Shown here piece after piece: positions 10,741-23,052 of a DNA stretch of 27,973 bases. The stretch lies in contig JAYMTL010000185.1 in assembly GCA_036897445.1 (NCBI GenBank), forward strand, positions 1-27,973, written 5' to 3'. Numbering within the stretch: the stretch's first letter is position 1; every line of letters starts with the position of its first letter. Source of the stretch: Pelargonium tetragonum. Its lineage: Eukaryota > Streptophyta > Magnoliopsida > Geraniales > Geraniaceae. Position numbers and translations under genes: made by a program. The notes below the pieces were generated by a model. The model was not told the origin of the DNA. It worked only from the letters and a program-made list of their open reading frames with translations, and did no database searches.

Positions 10741-13700
10741 TAATTCATACTTTAGGGCGCGGAAATGGCGGTGGGTTCTGTTATTTGTTCTAATAAATCT
10801 AGTTTTGTTGCTCCTGAATTTTTATTTGAATTTATAGGAGTTTAGGGAAATAGTATAGAAGGTTTAGGGATGAGTGCTCTAAGGATTCCTAGCAAGCAAA
10901 GGGGCTTAAAACCTGGGATTCTTGTTGCTGCTCATTCTGTATATTCTGGTTAAAGAGTCAAAACTAAAAGTCAATTTGAGCTAGAGTATAAGCAAGGGGC
11001 CGCCTGTTCCTCCGTTTCCGGGGATAAAGTTAACAAAAGAATATGAGTATGAGGGGGGGTCTAAAGTGTGTGCTATGTAGAAAGATTACGGAAGGGCCTT
11101 CTAGGAGCCTATATAGTATTTGACTTGTATTGTAGGTACTCGATTGCTCTTGAAAAATGAGTTAAGTAGTGATTGCCAAATGAAGGGGGTTTGTTAGAAT
11201 TGACTTTAGAAGAAAGCCCAGTTAAGGCCAAAGGGGACCTCGAAAGATTTATGTACTATTCTTTACCCTGTGCATAGGGGTATCCTAGTTGGTAAAGCTT
11301 CGGGAAATTCTATATAGGGACTCTGGCAGTTAGTTTAAACATAAAAACAAGTTAGTCGTTTACTCTTACATTAGGCACAATCCCCTTTACTTACAGATGT
11401 TTCCTTTCGATACAAGTACAACTACGCCTTGTAACCAAAAAGGATTCCAATAGTTAAAGAGCTTTGTTAGAGCAAAATCTGGTAATCTTAAAGTAAGTTT
11501 ATCTTTCTAAAAGGGCATAAATGAGGAGCTTAATACCCAATAAGGCCTGCCAGAGGTCTGCTATTTGTTTTTGTAAAGACAGCTCAAAAAGAACTTACAA
11601 CTTCTTATGGAATACCTAAAAGAACTCTAGTGTGTAGAATTCCTTACTACCTTGGAATAAGCCGGTATTTGTAAATTTTAGAATATAAAAATTGCATTCA
11701 TCAGATAGACCTACCTTACTTTAGAAACTTAAAAACCACTTAGTATAAAGTGAAGCTTCTAGTAACACTATGAAAGTCAAGGACTTTCCTCTTTTTTACC
11801 CAGAAAGATATTCTGCCTTAAAACTCATTAACGAAACATAGCTTCTATATTTAATTTAAAAGCCAAAACTAAAGTAGTTTTAGTGACCCATATCGAGAGT
11901 TTGTATACCCTATAAATTTCTTTTTTCTAATTTTCCGCTTTCCATGCTCTATTCCCTTCCCTAATTACAGGAGCAATTCCTAGGTCTAACAAGTACCCTT
12001 TTTAAAATTATCTCCAGGTGTAACAAGAAAACTTCAAAATACAATACCTTTGCTAGTTATTTATACACCCGCCCGAGAAAGAGCCCCGGGTGTAGCTTTG
12101 AAAGTTACTAAGATATTGATCAGCAATATCGGCAAATGTTGGGAATACTCTGTTTATTAATGTTTAAATAAATATCTTTAATAAAGAAACGTATATCCGC
12201 GAGTAGCCTCGAAAGGAGCTCTTTTTTATATAGCTCGAAAAGCAAGCGTAAGGCATCCTTGTTAAATAGGTCAAGGCAAGGGGTTTTTAAATGGAACATA
12301 CTTTGTAAAGTCGGATTTTAGATCTTGAAGTTTAGAAATCCAATACATAAAAATGCAACAAAGAAAGGGGATTCTAATTTGAGGTATACTTTCTATTTCC
12401 AGCAAAAGTACTCTGGTGAATTAAAAACTTATATTCCATATCCGATCTTGACTTAAGGCTTATTCTTTTACTCTTCGTCATCAACTTCTATTTCTTCAGG
12501 AATTTCCTTCCCCTAGTGCTTCAAGTTCCAAAGTTCTTTACAACATTTAATCAAAAGATGTACTTGATACTCTCAAAAATTAGAATAATCTAAATACAAA
12601 AAAGAAGAGATCCCTATAAAGTAATTTCCCCAGGACCCTTATAGTCCTTTATGTTTGTTTTTTATAGGCATATTTAATGGAAGAATTTTGAAATTGTGTA
12701 GTATCGAAAAGGTGACTTCCCGGTCCCGAACTTTCTCCCTTTTTCTTCCGCTAAGAATAACCTGCTTTTTCTAAGAAATAACCACGGCTTCCAAATTTTC
12801 AAAGTGTTTTCTAATGTTATAGTACGGTACTCGGCTTAAACGTGTAAGGAAGAATTTCTCGAATAATAAAAGGGGTGCACTAATATTTATTACACCGGGA
12901 TCGCACGAAAATAAAAAGGCCTAAGGTTTTTATAATCTCTTTTTTCTTTAAGGTCCTTGCGGGTGTTCCTACTAGAAAAAAAAATTATAAAAAGAATTTT
13001 CACTTTATTATAGGAGTTTTAGTATACTATTGTATGTTATGTATTGTCTGACCGAGGTAAAACAAATAAGGGAACCTTTAGCAAGCCCGGGCTACGTATG
13101 TTATATTAAAGTGAGTTTTCACAAAGAAGAAAATAGGAATGATATCAATTTCTTTCTGAAGCGCTTTTGGCATGTTCAGAGCAGTCTTTACAGGACTTCG
13201 TTTGAGAAATTTATAGCGGCTGTAGGAGGATCTCTTTTAGGCAGCTACACTTATTAGAAAGTTTTTGACTTTAACTATCCGGTACTTATTATATTATAAC
13301 AAGCCCGTTTTCACTATAAGGTAAAATCTCGGCAACCCCTAGTAAAAATTTGCTTTTGGTTTACTAAAAGTAAAAGCCTTCTTTTCAAATAATAAATAGG
13401 GTTATTAAAAAAGTGAAATGCCAATTTTTGTATAATGAATATATTTTTTAGTGAATTGGAGCGAGGTAGTACTCGGGACGAGACAACTTGCATTTTCATC
13501 TAAGGAATGCTGAATTGGAGTGGTCTATTGCCAAACTTGATTTTGCCAAACCCCTTTTTTATTAAAGGGTTTATGGACATATAGTCCCTGTTAAGGGGTC
13601 TAACTTCAAAAACAGTAATTAAGGAAATTCCGTAGTAAAAGTCAAACTAATTAACACAACTTTAAAGTATACGCTTTTATAAGGCTTCTATACCCTGTCT

Positions 13701-16700
13701 TTTATACGCTTGACTTCTTATTTACAGTCGCCAAAAAGGAAACTAAAGCCGATCCACAAAAATTTTTAGATATAAAAATCTTTGACGTCTACTTTTTCAA
13801 CAGAAGCCTCAACTAAGCCTCATAAGGGCTTTAGCTCTCTTACTTATTTAAAATTCCTGTCAAGGATTAAGCAAATAAAGACTCACCTAACCTACCGGAC
13901 TGCCTGGCTAGGTATGGGGGTTTAATTACGGAATTTAAGGGTCTAACTAAGTTTATCAACACCTTCAACCTAAGGGGATCTAATTCTATGGAGGGCCCTT
14001 CTCCCTTTCCAATTAGAATAAAAAGACATTTATTCTTTTTACAAGCCCGATACTTTCTTTAAAGCGAGCTTCTACAGTTTTTAGGTTCTTCTGAAACTTT
14101 TTAACCGAAAGCGCCAAAAATTCTTGGTGGGTTTTAGATAAGCAACTCAGTCTTTAAAATATTGAATTCTTTATTAAGTTTTGTAATACAAGGAAGGTAA
14201 TGTAATTAAAAAGGGTGTCAATAGAATAGTAACAGTAGTGAGCTATTTTTTAGAATGACATAGGGTAAAATAGAAGTATAAGTAACTGCGCCAGGGGGTG
14301 TGCTATAAGAAGCTTTGCTTTTGGGATTTGTAACAGGTGAAACCCTTGTAAGTGATTCCGGGGCTACGTAAAATCTTCGTGAATTTTAAAAGGAGGCAAA
14401 AACCTAGAGTTACCAGTTGGAGCTGTTGTATAAAGAGTCACTTTCCTTCCATGAATATTTTGGGTTAGAGTAAGGGTTAATCCTATTGCGTCACTAATTT
14501 GATATAGTTGTAAGGTATCCTAAGAAAAACTCATGATTATCCGTATATAAGACTTGCTTTATGCTATAACTAAGAGTAAGGATAAACAAAAGAAGTTTGG
14601 ACCAAGTAAAGTGTCCAACCCTTATACAAGTAGGAGCTAGAATTCTAAATTCGCTTTCAAAAACTTGTTACCACTTTCTCTAATCGATTACTCTTCTCGT
14701 CTCTTAAGTTCAGGAATGCAGGGATGTAAAGAAAAGAATTGGTCTTAAGTTAGAATTTTTAGAGCTCTCTGTACAAAAGTGCTCTGTTCTTTCTAAGATG
14801 AATGAAAAAAATCAGAGGTTAATTTTGCAAGTCCTTATACTCTTATTCTTTTACACCTAGTATTAAATTCAAAATTATTCAACCCGGGAATCTGCTTCTT
14901 TACACGTAACGGGATACTTTATAAAACTAAATAATATAGGATTTTCCTTAGTAGAGCCCTTAAAACTAGTTAGAGCACAGGTGCTAACACCAAATAACTC
15001 TAATTGCAAAAGTCAAACTTAGATCTCTCAGACATAAAGAAAGAATATAAAAAATGAAGCCCAGCAATTTTAGTAAGCAACCGAGCAAGTAAATAACTGT
15101 GCATTCTTGTATTTGAGCTTATAACCCTATAAAACCGGCACAATGTTAAGTTAAAGTTTTTCTATTATTCCTGGTTTTAGTTACCAAGTTTTAGAGTCTT
15201 ACTTACAACGTTACTAGACATTCCACTTAGAGAAGCCGTTATTTTTAGTACTTTTCGACTTTGATTTTAGTAGATGGGGGAATTTTCTTTTATTTGAAAT
15301 TGTACTTTTACTGGGAAACGATCCCCTTGCGTTGTGATACCTCTTCCCGATGAGAAAGGGTAAACCTTTTTGTTAACAAATGAGGAGCTCCTGGGGTGTT
15401 GCTTATAAGCATTGAATTTTTATTTCATATAGGAGATGCCAAGTCCTAGCTATTACTTCAGCGGTTGATACCAAGGTATTACTATATTAAAAGCAAGTGC
15501 CAGTCTATTTTTTACTCTGTAAAATCCGGCTATTCCGTGTATTCAAAAATTCGTATATCTTAAAATGGGTATTTCCGGGGTATTCTTGCAGTTAACATAT
15601 GCGGTATAGCCTATTTGGATAGATCAAAGGACTTCTTTTTTTAAGGATTCCAATACTTCGAGCTCTCTTGTTATAATTATAAAAAGAAGTTCTTAATTAT
15701 AAGATATTACTGAATAAAGATATCCCTCATTAGGCAACTAAAAACCGGCAGCTCCTAGTTTCTGCAAAGAAAGAAAGCTTAAGATATAAAAATAGTAGAA
15801 AATGCGTGTTCCCGTTATATTGATATGAGCTGCAAAGCTTTGTAGGTACTTAGAAATCCTGTTGTTTACCTCTGAGACTTCACACAACACAGGGATCCGC
15901 CTAATAAAGAAGAGCTCAGGTAGTGTTAAAGATCAGATTAATTTGATTGTTTAAGAACCCTCCTATTTTGTTTTGTAGTAAATCTTGCAAGATGCCCCCT
16001 CATGGATAGAAGTGCTTTTTTGACAAGGCAAAGCCTTATTTCATTACAGTATAAGAATTTCTTTTCTATATTCGGTGGCCTTTCCTTGAGAATAGAACTT
16101 TTAGCTCTTAGAACGACAACGACTTTTTTGTAATTATAGCAGAGTTTTTTTAATCATACAAGAGGTTTCGTTTACAGTAATAAAGTATTGACTTTTATTC
16201 TTAGTAATGCGCTTTTGTACTTTTTATACCTTTTAGGACTTCTTATAATCCTGTCCGTATCCTTTATGTTTGTAAGTGGGGCTTTTCCATAGAAGTTGAG
16301 GTACTCCCTAAGACTATAAAACTTTTAAGTGGTTTCTGCGCCTTGATAAACTCTTCATATTTCGTACTTAATGCCTACATTTTGAGCTGGAATCCACTTT
16401 CATCGGTATGGGTTTTACCCTTACCAAGTGTTGTTTAATTTGAGTGTCTCCTAACATAGAACCTTGGGAAATTTTTGTATAACTATGTCTTAATAGCTAA
16501 TAAGTAGTAACTTTCGCCTCCCTGCCTGTACAACACCACCCCATCCTAAGGTAATGAAATTAATAAGGGCTCTGGTTGCGAGAATCTTAAATTTTAAGTG
16601 TTCTAATTATATCTAGTAGACTCTGTATAGTTTGCTATGTATGCCTCGTTTTCTTGACTTTTTAAAGGCAATATTTTATCTTCATCTTTGATATTTTACC

Positions 16701-19600
16701 AGGTTCGGTATTCAATTTATCTTCCTTTCTTATTTATAGTTATCTAAATTGACTTTTACAAGACATGCTCAAAGCCCAGTATTTTACTCTTCTATTCCGG
16801 TATGGTATCCTACATGAGTTAGACACAGTAATTTCCGGGAATCTTTATATTTGATCTCGAAAAATCCCCTCTTTATTTTTAGTCCTATAAAATTTTCTCG
16901 TAAAGGTAGACTCCAATTTCGTACAAAATAGCCTAAGAAGCTACAACATGTCAAGCATCAAAAATTTAGAATTAATTTGGTATAGAATACTCCGTAACTT
17001 TTTAGATTTAGAAATTCTATTATGCTCTAAAGGGACTCCTGCGAGACATACTATAGTTTGTAGTAAGTAAAGGAAAAGAATTCGGTTTTTAGAACAATAA
17101 AATATAGGTAAGGGATACCAAGTCCTTTTTAGCTTGACCAATTTTCGTGGGAGACCCTTTTTCTAGAGATTTCTGAAACTTCAACAAGTAAATATTGACT
17201 TAGTGGGCAGTGAATGCTATCCGATAAACTATAAGGATTAAAAACTCTAAAACAAAAAACTTCTATTAAAAGTCGAAAAGCTCATAGATCCTAATAGATA
17301 GAAGTAAGTCTAGTAAAGTTACAAAAACCCCTTAGATTCGAAAATGCAAGGGGATTCCTTTGCTTTATAAAGGTTTCCTCGGGAAACAGAAGTCGAGAGA
17401 GATAAAACTAAAACCCGCGTAGGACTTTCTAGTAAATTAAGAGTAAAAAGGCCCCTAAGAGCCCCCGGTGCCGGATCAACCCTAAAAACTAGGACAATTT
17501 TTATTTGTTAATGTAAAAAGAAAGGAATAGATACCCCTATAGTAAGATTTAGTAAAAAACTCTTTTAGTTAGTACAAGTTTCCTTGCAAAAGCTTTGGAA
17601 GCTTGAGACTTAAATCCGCACTATGTCTAGCTAAGCCCGTACGTTAAACTTCTAAATTTGCCTCCTATCCTATAGGTATGAGGCGTTATTAATTTAATAA
17701 GGTATATAAATTCAAAAATGCCTTACAAGATATGCACCTAATAAAGGCTTAAGGAAAGAAAAAAGAACTTCATTATTTTTTATAAAAGAGCCCCGTATAA
17801 GCTTCTCTTGTTAACTGCAAACCCGGAGTCCTGGGATATGCTTTCATTAGTTCGAATATGGACTCCTTTTTAGTTAGAATGGGATAGACTTTCCGGATAA
17901 TGTAAAATACTTAAGGAATTCCCTAAACCTTGCTCACTTAGTATCTTCCGTACCGAGATACATGAATTTTTTTTTGTTAAGGCGCTTCTACTTTGCTAGT
18001 GATAAGGTATTGCCTTCTTAATATAGTTTAAGTTTTTTGCACCGGGTAATATAGGAAGTACTAGCCGCAGCTAAGTCTAAAAAAACATAGGGCTAATAAA
18101 ACTGTCGTAGGTCCCCCGTATCCTAAGATGAGAGAGGAAAAAAGAGTGAAATTTAAAGGCGTCGTTATACTATAAGAAAGAAAGTCTCCTGTTTATTGTA
18201 ATGCTGTAAGCTCGAGTGGCCCTAAAAACCTTTAGATGAAAACTGCAGTAATTTCGTAAAAAGAAGTCTTAACAAAAGAGCACCACATCTTATCGGCATT
18301 GTAAAAGGCCCTGGGATTCCCTTTATTCGATATAGTGTATTAAATAATTAAATAACCTGATCGCTTTGTTTGCACAAATCAAGGAGTTATATAGCTTTCG
18401 GGCCGATATATCGGAATTCGTATGCATGCAGGTTAAGAAATCGGGAAAGTCTTGGTACAAAATCTTAACCAAGACACGGAATAGTATCGCTTTGACTTAT
18501 AAAATTCCAAAAGGGGCTCTAGGAATCCAAAAGGAAAGCCCGAGGTATATAACCCACAACCTGCCGGGGTCCTCAGTCAAGACTTATTATATACTCTGTT
18601 TTAAATAAAAACAAACTTGCTCAAGCTGAATAATTTAGCTAGACTAAAGAAACGGGGACTGACCCTAAAACGCGTTTAATTGGGTAACTAAAAAAACTCA
18701 TATATTTACTTCAAAAAAACCGAAACCCTTACCTTATGGAAAATCTCTTTAATAGCCGCAGAAGAGTATTTTAGATGGGACATCAATTTTTTCCTTATAA
18801 TAATTTTAATTAAAGCATTCCTAAGAATCTCCTAATTGTTAAACAAAAGCAAGATTTAGTAGGTTACAGGGAGTACTCATCCCAAAAATTTCAGTCTTTA
18901 CTAATAAGTAATCCGTTATGTATTATTTTTATCTCGCGTATTCATTCAGTTCTCTATAAGATAAATGTACTACCACACAGGAATACCCAATTTCAAGTCA
19001 ATGAAGAGGGATTCCTTATTTAAGTAATCGGCTATAAAATGTTGAACTGTTAAAATTGAAGTCTTATCCTTTTTTTACTTACATTGTGGGTGCTGAAGTT
19101 TTTAGGAGAATCCCTATTAGTTTGGGTATTATAATAGGGTCTCTTTTACCGGAAATCTAAAGAATTAAAACCTGCTGAATTGAATTGTTAGAACTTAATT
19201 CTTTGTATATTCCACAGATCTTTTTATAAATGAAACTTTGACTTAGTTTATTTAACTGAAATAGCCGGCTTTATACAATCCTTTTTGTTCCCTACTGGAG
19301 GCACTATCCGTTATGGATTCCCTTTGACTAACTAAGTGGGGCATCGAAACATTGGTATAGAGGCCCTTTTTATCGTTCTGGCTTTCTCTTTTATAATATA
19401 GCAATACCCTTTAATAGAGCTTCTTTAATAATATTTCATTTTTATCGGGAAAAAGGGGAAACCCTTCTTAAAAAGTTACGTTGTAGAGAGGCGCATGTAA
19501 ACTTTAACATTTTTGCTTATTGAAAAGCTAGGAAAACCTCTCGGGTTTGTTTAGGTGGACGAAACGGCTCTATCTATAAAGGGATCCTTAACAGTTACGC
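10741..19600. other. Gene-free AT-rich spacer
   Basis: Nothing here could be supported as a gene. The open frames at 13030-13257 (+, 75 codons), 13314-13499 (-), 16941-17141 (-) and 18366-18608 (+, 80 codons) have no recognisable motif and sit at chance length. The 18366-18608 frame is somewhat richer in G+C and in Lys, Ser and Thr than its neighbours but has no start signal or family resemblance that I can see. GGATTCC words are present at 10883, 11442, 15645, 17352, 18314, 19009 and 19315, its complement at 16389 and 18522, and GGATCC at 15893 and 19582; I saw none between about 11449 and 15644. Confidence 0.6.
12064..12094. repeat. G+C-rich 8-bp hairpin
   Basis: TACACCCG (12064-12071) pairs perfectly with CGGGTGTA (12087-12094) across a 15-base loop that is itself C- and A-rich. 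The left arm and loop start read TACACCCGCCCG, which superficially resembles the small-subunit rRNA 3' motif, but the surrounding helix 44/45 sequence is absent. I therefore call it only a hairpin. It is one of the few G+C-rich structures in an otherwise AT-rich area. Confidence 0.55.
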
Positions 19601-19608
19601 ACTTTATT

Positions 19609-19668
19609 GGGTTTGAACCGGGACCCCTGCTTAAAAAGCGGCTGCTTCCTAACGAGCACCCTAAGTCC
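19609..19668 (-). tRNA. tRNA-Lys(UUU)-like relic, 3'-truncated
   Basis: Read on the - strand, this has a tRNA-like 5' half: a candidate acceptor strand GGACTTA, a D-arm (TGCT/AGCA stem with a GG-containing loop CGTTAGGA), an anticodon arm with loop TTTTTAA (anticodon UUU, complement of 19633-19635), and a T-loop TTCAAAC preceded by CGG. The order and wording follow bacterial-type tRNA-Lys. The 3' part is missing: after the T-loop only CC matches, and no strand able to pair with GGACTTA follows. The anticodon stem has a C-A opposition at position 29-41 and a G-G at 27-43. It is probably a pseudogene or a fragment left by rearrangement; a split tRNA whose 3' part lies elsewhere is a remote alternative. 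It runs divergently from tRNA-Gln. Confidence 0.45.
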
Positions 19669-19920
19669 TTTTACTTTGTAGGTAGTCTACTTCCTAATTT
19701 CTAAAGAAAAAGTTTTCTGGGGGTCTGCGCTTCAATCCTAAATTAAAAGAAGCCTTTGGTAACGTTCTTATAAACCCGTATATACAAGACCCATAGGAAA
19801 CCTTAATTATTTCTTTCGTTATCATACTCAAAATAGAGTTGGGTATGAAATCGCTTAAATAGAAATATATTAGGAATCCCTTCTTCTCTTCGATTTAGAT
19901 ACAAACAAGCGTTCACTTTG

Positions 19921-19992
19921 TGGAGTATAGCCAAGCGGTAAGGCACCGGCTTTTGATATCAGTATACAAAGGTTCGAATCCTTTTACTCCGT
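19921..19992 (+). tRNA. tRNA-Gln (UUG)
   Basis: This is a full cloverleaf. The acceptor is TGGAGTA against TACTCCG (T1 faces G72). The D-stem is GCC/GGC with loop AAGCGGTAA. The anticodon loop is TTTTGAT (anticodon TTG at 19953-19955). The variable loop is TATAC. The T-stem is a perfect AAAGG/CCTTT around TTCGAAT. It decodes CAA/CAG glutamine codons in organelle translation. The D-arm through the 5' anticodon stem (GCCAAGCGGTAAGGCACCGG) reads like a bacterial tRNA-Gln, and the acceptor and T-arm read like plant or algal mitochondrial tRNA-Gln. No CCA is encoded. The oddity is in the anticodon stem, where C47 faces A61 and C50 faces A58 (last two digits of the 199xx coordinates), both C-A, plus one G-T. 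C-to-U editing would restore both pairs; otherwise the gene may be decaying. The base after the acceptor is T, where Gln tRNAs usually have G or A. Confidence 0.85.
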
Positions 19993-20000
19993 GGGAGTAA
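19984..20000 (+). terminator. Hairpin made by tRNA-Gln 3' end and trailer
   Basis: TTACTCC (19984-19990), the 3' acceptor strand of tRNA-Gln, is followed after GTG by its exact complement GGAGTAA (19994-20000). The trailer strand resembles the tRNA's own 5' strand (GTGGAGTATAG at the gene start, GTGGGAGTAACG here). The precursor could therefore pair its 3' acceptor strand locally instead of with position 1-7. It may be a processing or stability hairpin, or the remnant start of a tandem tRNA copy. No T-run follows. Confidence 0.5.
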
Positions 20001-22610
20001 CGAGTAAAAAGTTATTAGAATTGGAGTCTAAAGTATAAGCTACAAAAGGTCAAACATAAAAGAAAGTTCTGGGTTAGGGATTAAAGTACTTCAGCAGAAG
20101 TTAAAATCTTTCGTTCCTAACTCTTAGGGTTGCGGCCCTCTATAAATTAGGAATAGAAAATCAAAACTCTTTTATTCTAAGAGCTCTTAAGGCGTTTTAA
20201 TATAAATCTACGTCCTTTTTTGTCTGATTATATGAAGTTGGTTATAGTAAAAAAGAAGGGGGTAATTGACCTAATTCAGCAGGCAAATCTCGCAATCTTC
20301 TAAAGAAGAATTCGTTAAAAAATAGACTTATAGAGTCTTGTAAGAGGGTTACTTTACTAAGTAAGTAGGATTGGAGTACACTACAATTTCCCGAGCTCCC
20401 TTTTTCATTTTGAGGAAGCAGAGAGACTTTAATTATCATGTAATACCTTGTTATAGTCAAATTTCTTGGATATTTCCTGGTCGGAAGGCGCTATATAATC
20501 GCTGACATCTGAATCTAACAGAGTTTTCTATAGAAAGCTTGATTTTTTATAAATTATAGTCAATTTTAGTTTTTAGTTTGAATTTTAAACCCAGGAAACT
20601 ACTACTAGGATCTATCCAGCAAAGGCAAAGCTTCTACACCATATGGATGGAGCAAGGAAAAACTCTTTTTGAACAAGTCCGGTAAAGTAAGGCCCTATTT
20701 ATACAACGCTATCAAAATCTTAGGAGTCTTTTTTATAGCTTAGTAGGATAGGGCTTTCAAAGGACTTGCGTAAAATAAAATTACACGAGAGCTCTATTGA
20801 GTCCTCAATAAAAAGGTAGCAAAAACCCTGTTTATAAGAGATCTAACATAAGCTAAATAGAGCTTTGCTGAAATATTAGATATAGTTAGTTAAGTATATG
20901 AACTAGAGGTAGGATATAATCCAGAAAGTACAAAAAGGAATTTATGTAGAGTATCACGTTAAGAGCAAGAGGTAGAGTAAGGGTTTATACTAACATTTTT
21001 GTCCGAAACTCTCGTTGAAAGTAGACGGTGAAAAAGTTTAACCCATGCTCCTGTATCTAGTATCCGTAAAAACTTAGCCTGAAAAAGTAAGAGTTTTTTG
21101 AAGGCTTATATATAGAGGCGGCTACAAAAAGGCGACGAGAATACCCACTATATATTAGACTCCTACCGGGCAGCTTTTTACCTACAATATGTATAAATAA
21201 AGGAAAACACATAGGTTGGGAAAAGCCCATTTCAAAGATTTTATACGAGTCTTGTACTTTTCAAGGATTTTTAGAGGAAGGAATTGCTTAGATAGAGAAA
21301 AAGGAAATAAAGGGACCGGCTTTAGCAAGGAGGGCTTTTTAGCTAAATGCTGCTCTTGATCGTAAGCTATATCGGGAGTCTTAGGAGTTTCTTACAGTTG
21401 GGGCTAAGTGGGGTTTATGAAAGAGAAGATATAGATGAAAGAAATATAGGATAAAGAGAATAGAATTTGGTTATTAATTAAGAGATAGAGTTTATTTCAT
21501 TTTCTTCTTAATCAAGGGAAAGAATACACCTTATGCACTAAGGTTTATTGACCGATAATAATTATCAAACTTTTTATGAAAAAAATGGATTCCTGTTTTA
21601 GTAGACCTTATAGATACTCAGTTATTTAGCTTTAGATTCATTTTAGTCCTTTACTAACGATAGAGGGCACTTAAACAAGGGGTATCGACCGGTTTTCTTT
21701 CTACTTTTCAAGGGAGGCTGAAATAAGATTCTTTACCTCCTTATATTTAAGTTTTGTATTATAAAATAATGGAGGATCCACTTGCCCTTTTCAAATCGAA
21801 GCACACAATCTACATTAAAAGGAAGTGCTCTTTCTTAAAGTTCTGGATCCTATAATAGGTAATGCAATTAAGGGAAGTCTTGCTCCTTAGCCTTTCTAAA
21901 CACATTCTTAATTCTCGGGTATTTTTAGAATAAAGCAAAGACAACAATAAGGAAAAACTTCCCTTAGAGATTGAATTACTAAATTTAACAGGAAGATTTT
22001 TTTGTTTCAATGGACTCCATATTATTTTATGGAATTAGGGAAGACTTCCTAACTATGGTAACCTCTTCGTAGCTATAGCTTTTAGCGTATCTCTTATACT
22101 CGTTTGCCCCTTGTTTATAACTTTCCATTAGTGGCCACCCCACTTCACTTCTCAGTAAAAGTGAGAAATCGGAAAGAACTATAAGCCCTGCTAAATAAAT
22201 TTCTTTTTTTATATAGAAAAATCTCTTAGGTATACTTTTTTATAACCTAATGACTAAAAAACGGATAGCTATCAAAGTAGAAAAGTAGAGGCGTATATTC
22301 TTTATAGGATGGGAGCTCCGAATGTATGATATGTTATTTTAAATTAGTACAAACAAGCCTTTTGGAGAAAAGCTTTCCTTGTATTACCTTTTATTTAGAA
22401 ATTTTCTTATGAATTGCGGATTTTATATCTCATCGAACATATACTTATAAAAATTTTTTCGTATTAGCTAACTGAAGTCTAGTACTTTGTACTTGTAGTT
22501 AGTAGTTTTAAAAGTGAGTCTAGCTTTTTGATCTTACTAAGTAATTAGTTTTAAGGTAAGTCTTTAGGGTTTTAGTATTGCCCTTTATCTATATTCTTGG
22601 GAGAGTTATG

Positions 22611-22634
22611 TTTAAAATAAGGAGAGAAGTGTAG
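22611..22634 (+). repeat. 24-nt direct repeat, copy 2
   Basis: This copy matches 4753-4776 at 23 of 24 positions in the same orientation, with A at 22617 where copy 1 has G. The flanks differ. The core contains AAGGAGAG, which looks like a ribosome-binding sequence, but no start codon with an open frame of useful length follows either copy. The copies are nearly 18 kb apart, so they could serve as a weak recombination site; that is inference. Confidence 0.7.
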
Positions 22635-23024
22635 CCTTTAACAAGCCCTTGAGCAGAAGAATTTTTCTGAGCTGTGTGTGCCCCGGTTATCCTAAGTGTG
22701 GAATTTCGTAGTAATACAATTCTAATACTAAGGCGAGGCCCTTTTTTATGCTACGTACCCTCAATTGCTTTGGGATCCTAGGAATTTGATTTTTTGTTCA
22801 ATTTTATACCTATGAAACATTTTTGTACAGGAGTCTTTTGAAGGGGTTCGCTATCCATCCGAACCTCCTACTATAGCTATAGAGTAAAAAATCCTTAAGA
22901 CAAGGGCTTCCCGCAGGAACTCCAATAAGACACGTGCCCTCTACGCATAATTGCGCAATTCCATGTACTCGTAAATACTTATTAAACCGGAAAATTCCTA
23001 TAGCTATAAGAGGAAAACTCTAGA

Positions 23025-23052
23025 ATATATATATATATATATATATATATAT
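23025..23052. repeat. (AT)14 microsatellite
   Basis: Fourteen uninterrupted AT units lie between TAGA and GGACTC. It is the longest simple repeat in the window and self-complementary, so it can extrude a cruciform and is likely length-variable. No gene is adjacent. Confidence 0.95.

Noticed and set aside
12064-12078. TACACCCGCCCG resembling the rRNA decoding-site word
   Set aside because: It has a base difference inside the most conserved part and forms a local hairpin with 12087-12094 instead; the flanking rRNA sequence is missing.
13030-13257. 75-codon + strand open frame ending in a Gly/Ala-rich tail
   Set aside because: The tail (FIAAVGGSLLGS) looks membrane-like but too short, and the rest has no recognisable motif or start signal.
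18366-18608. 80-codon + strand open frame, Lys/Ser-rich
   Set aside because: It is of chance length for this composition, starts with TTG, has no ribosome-binding context and shows no family motif that I recognise.
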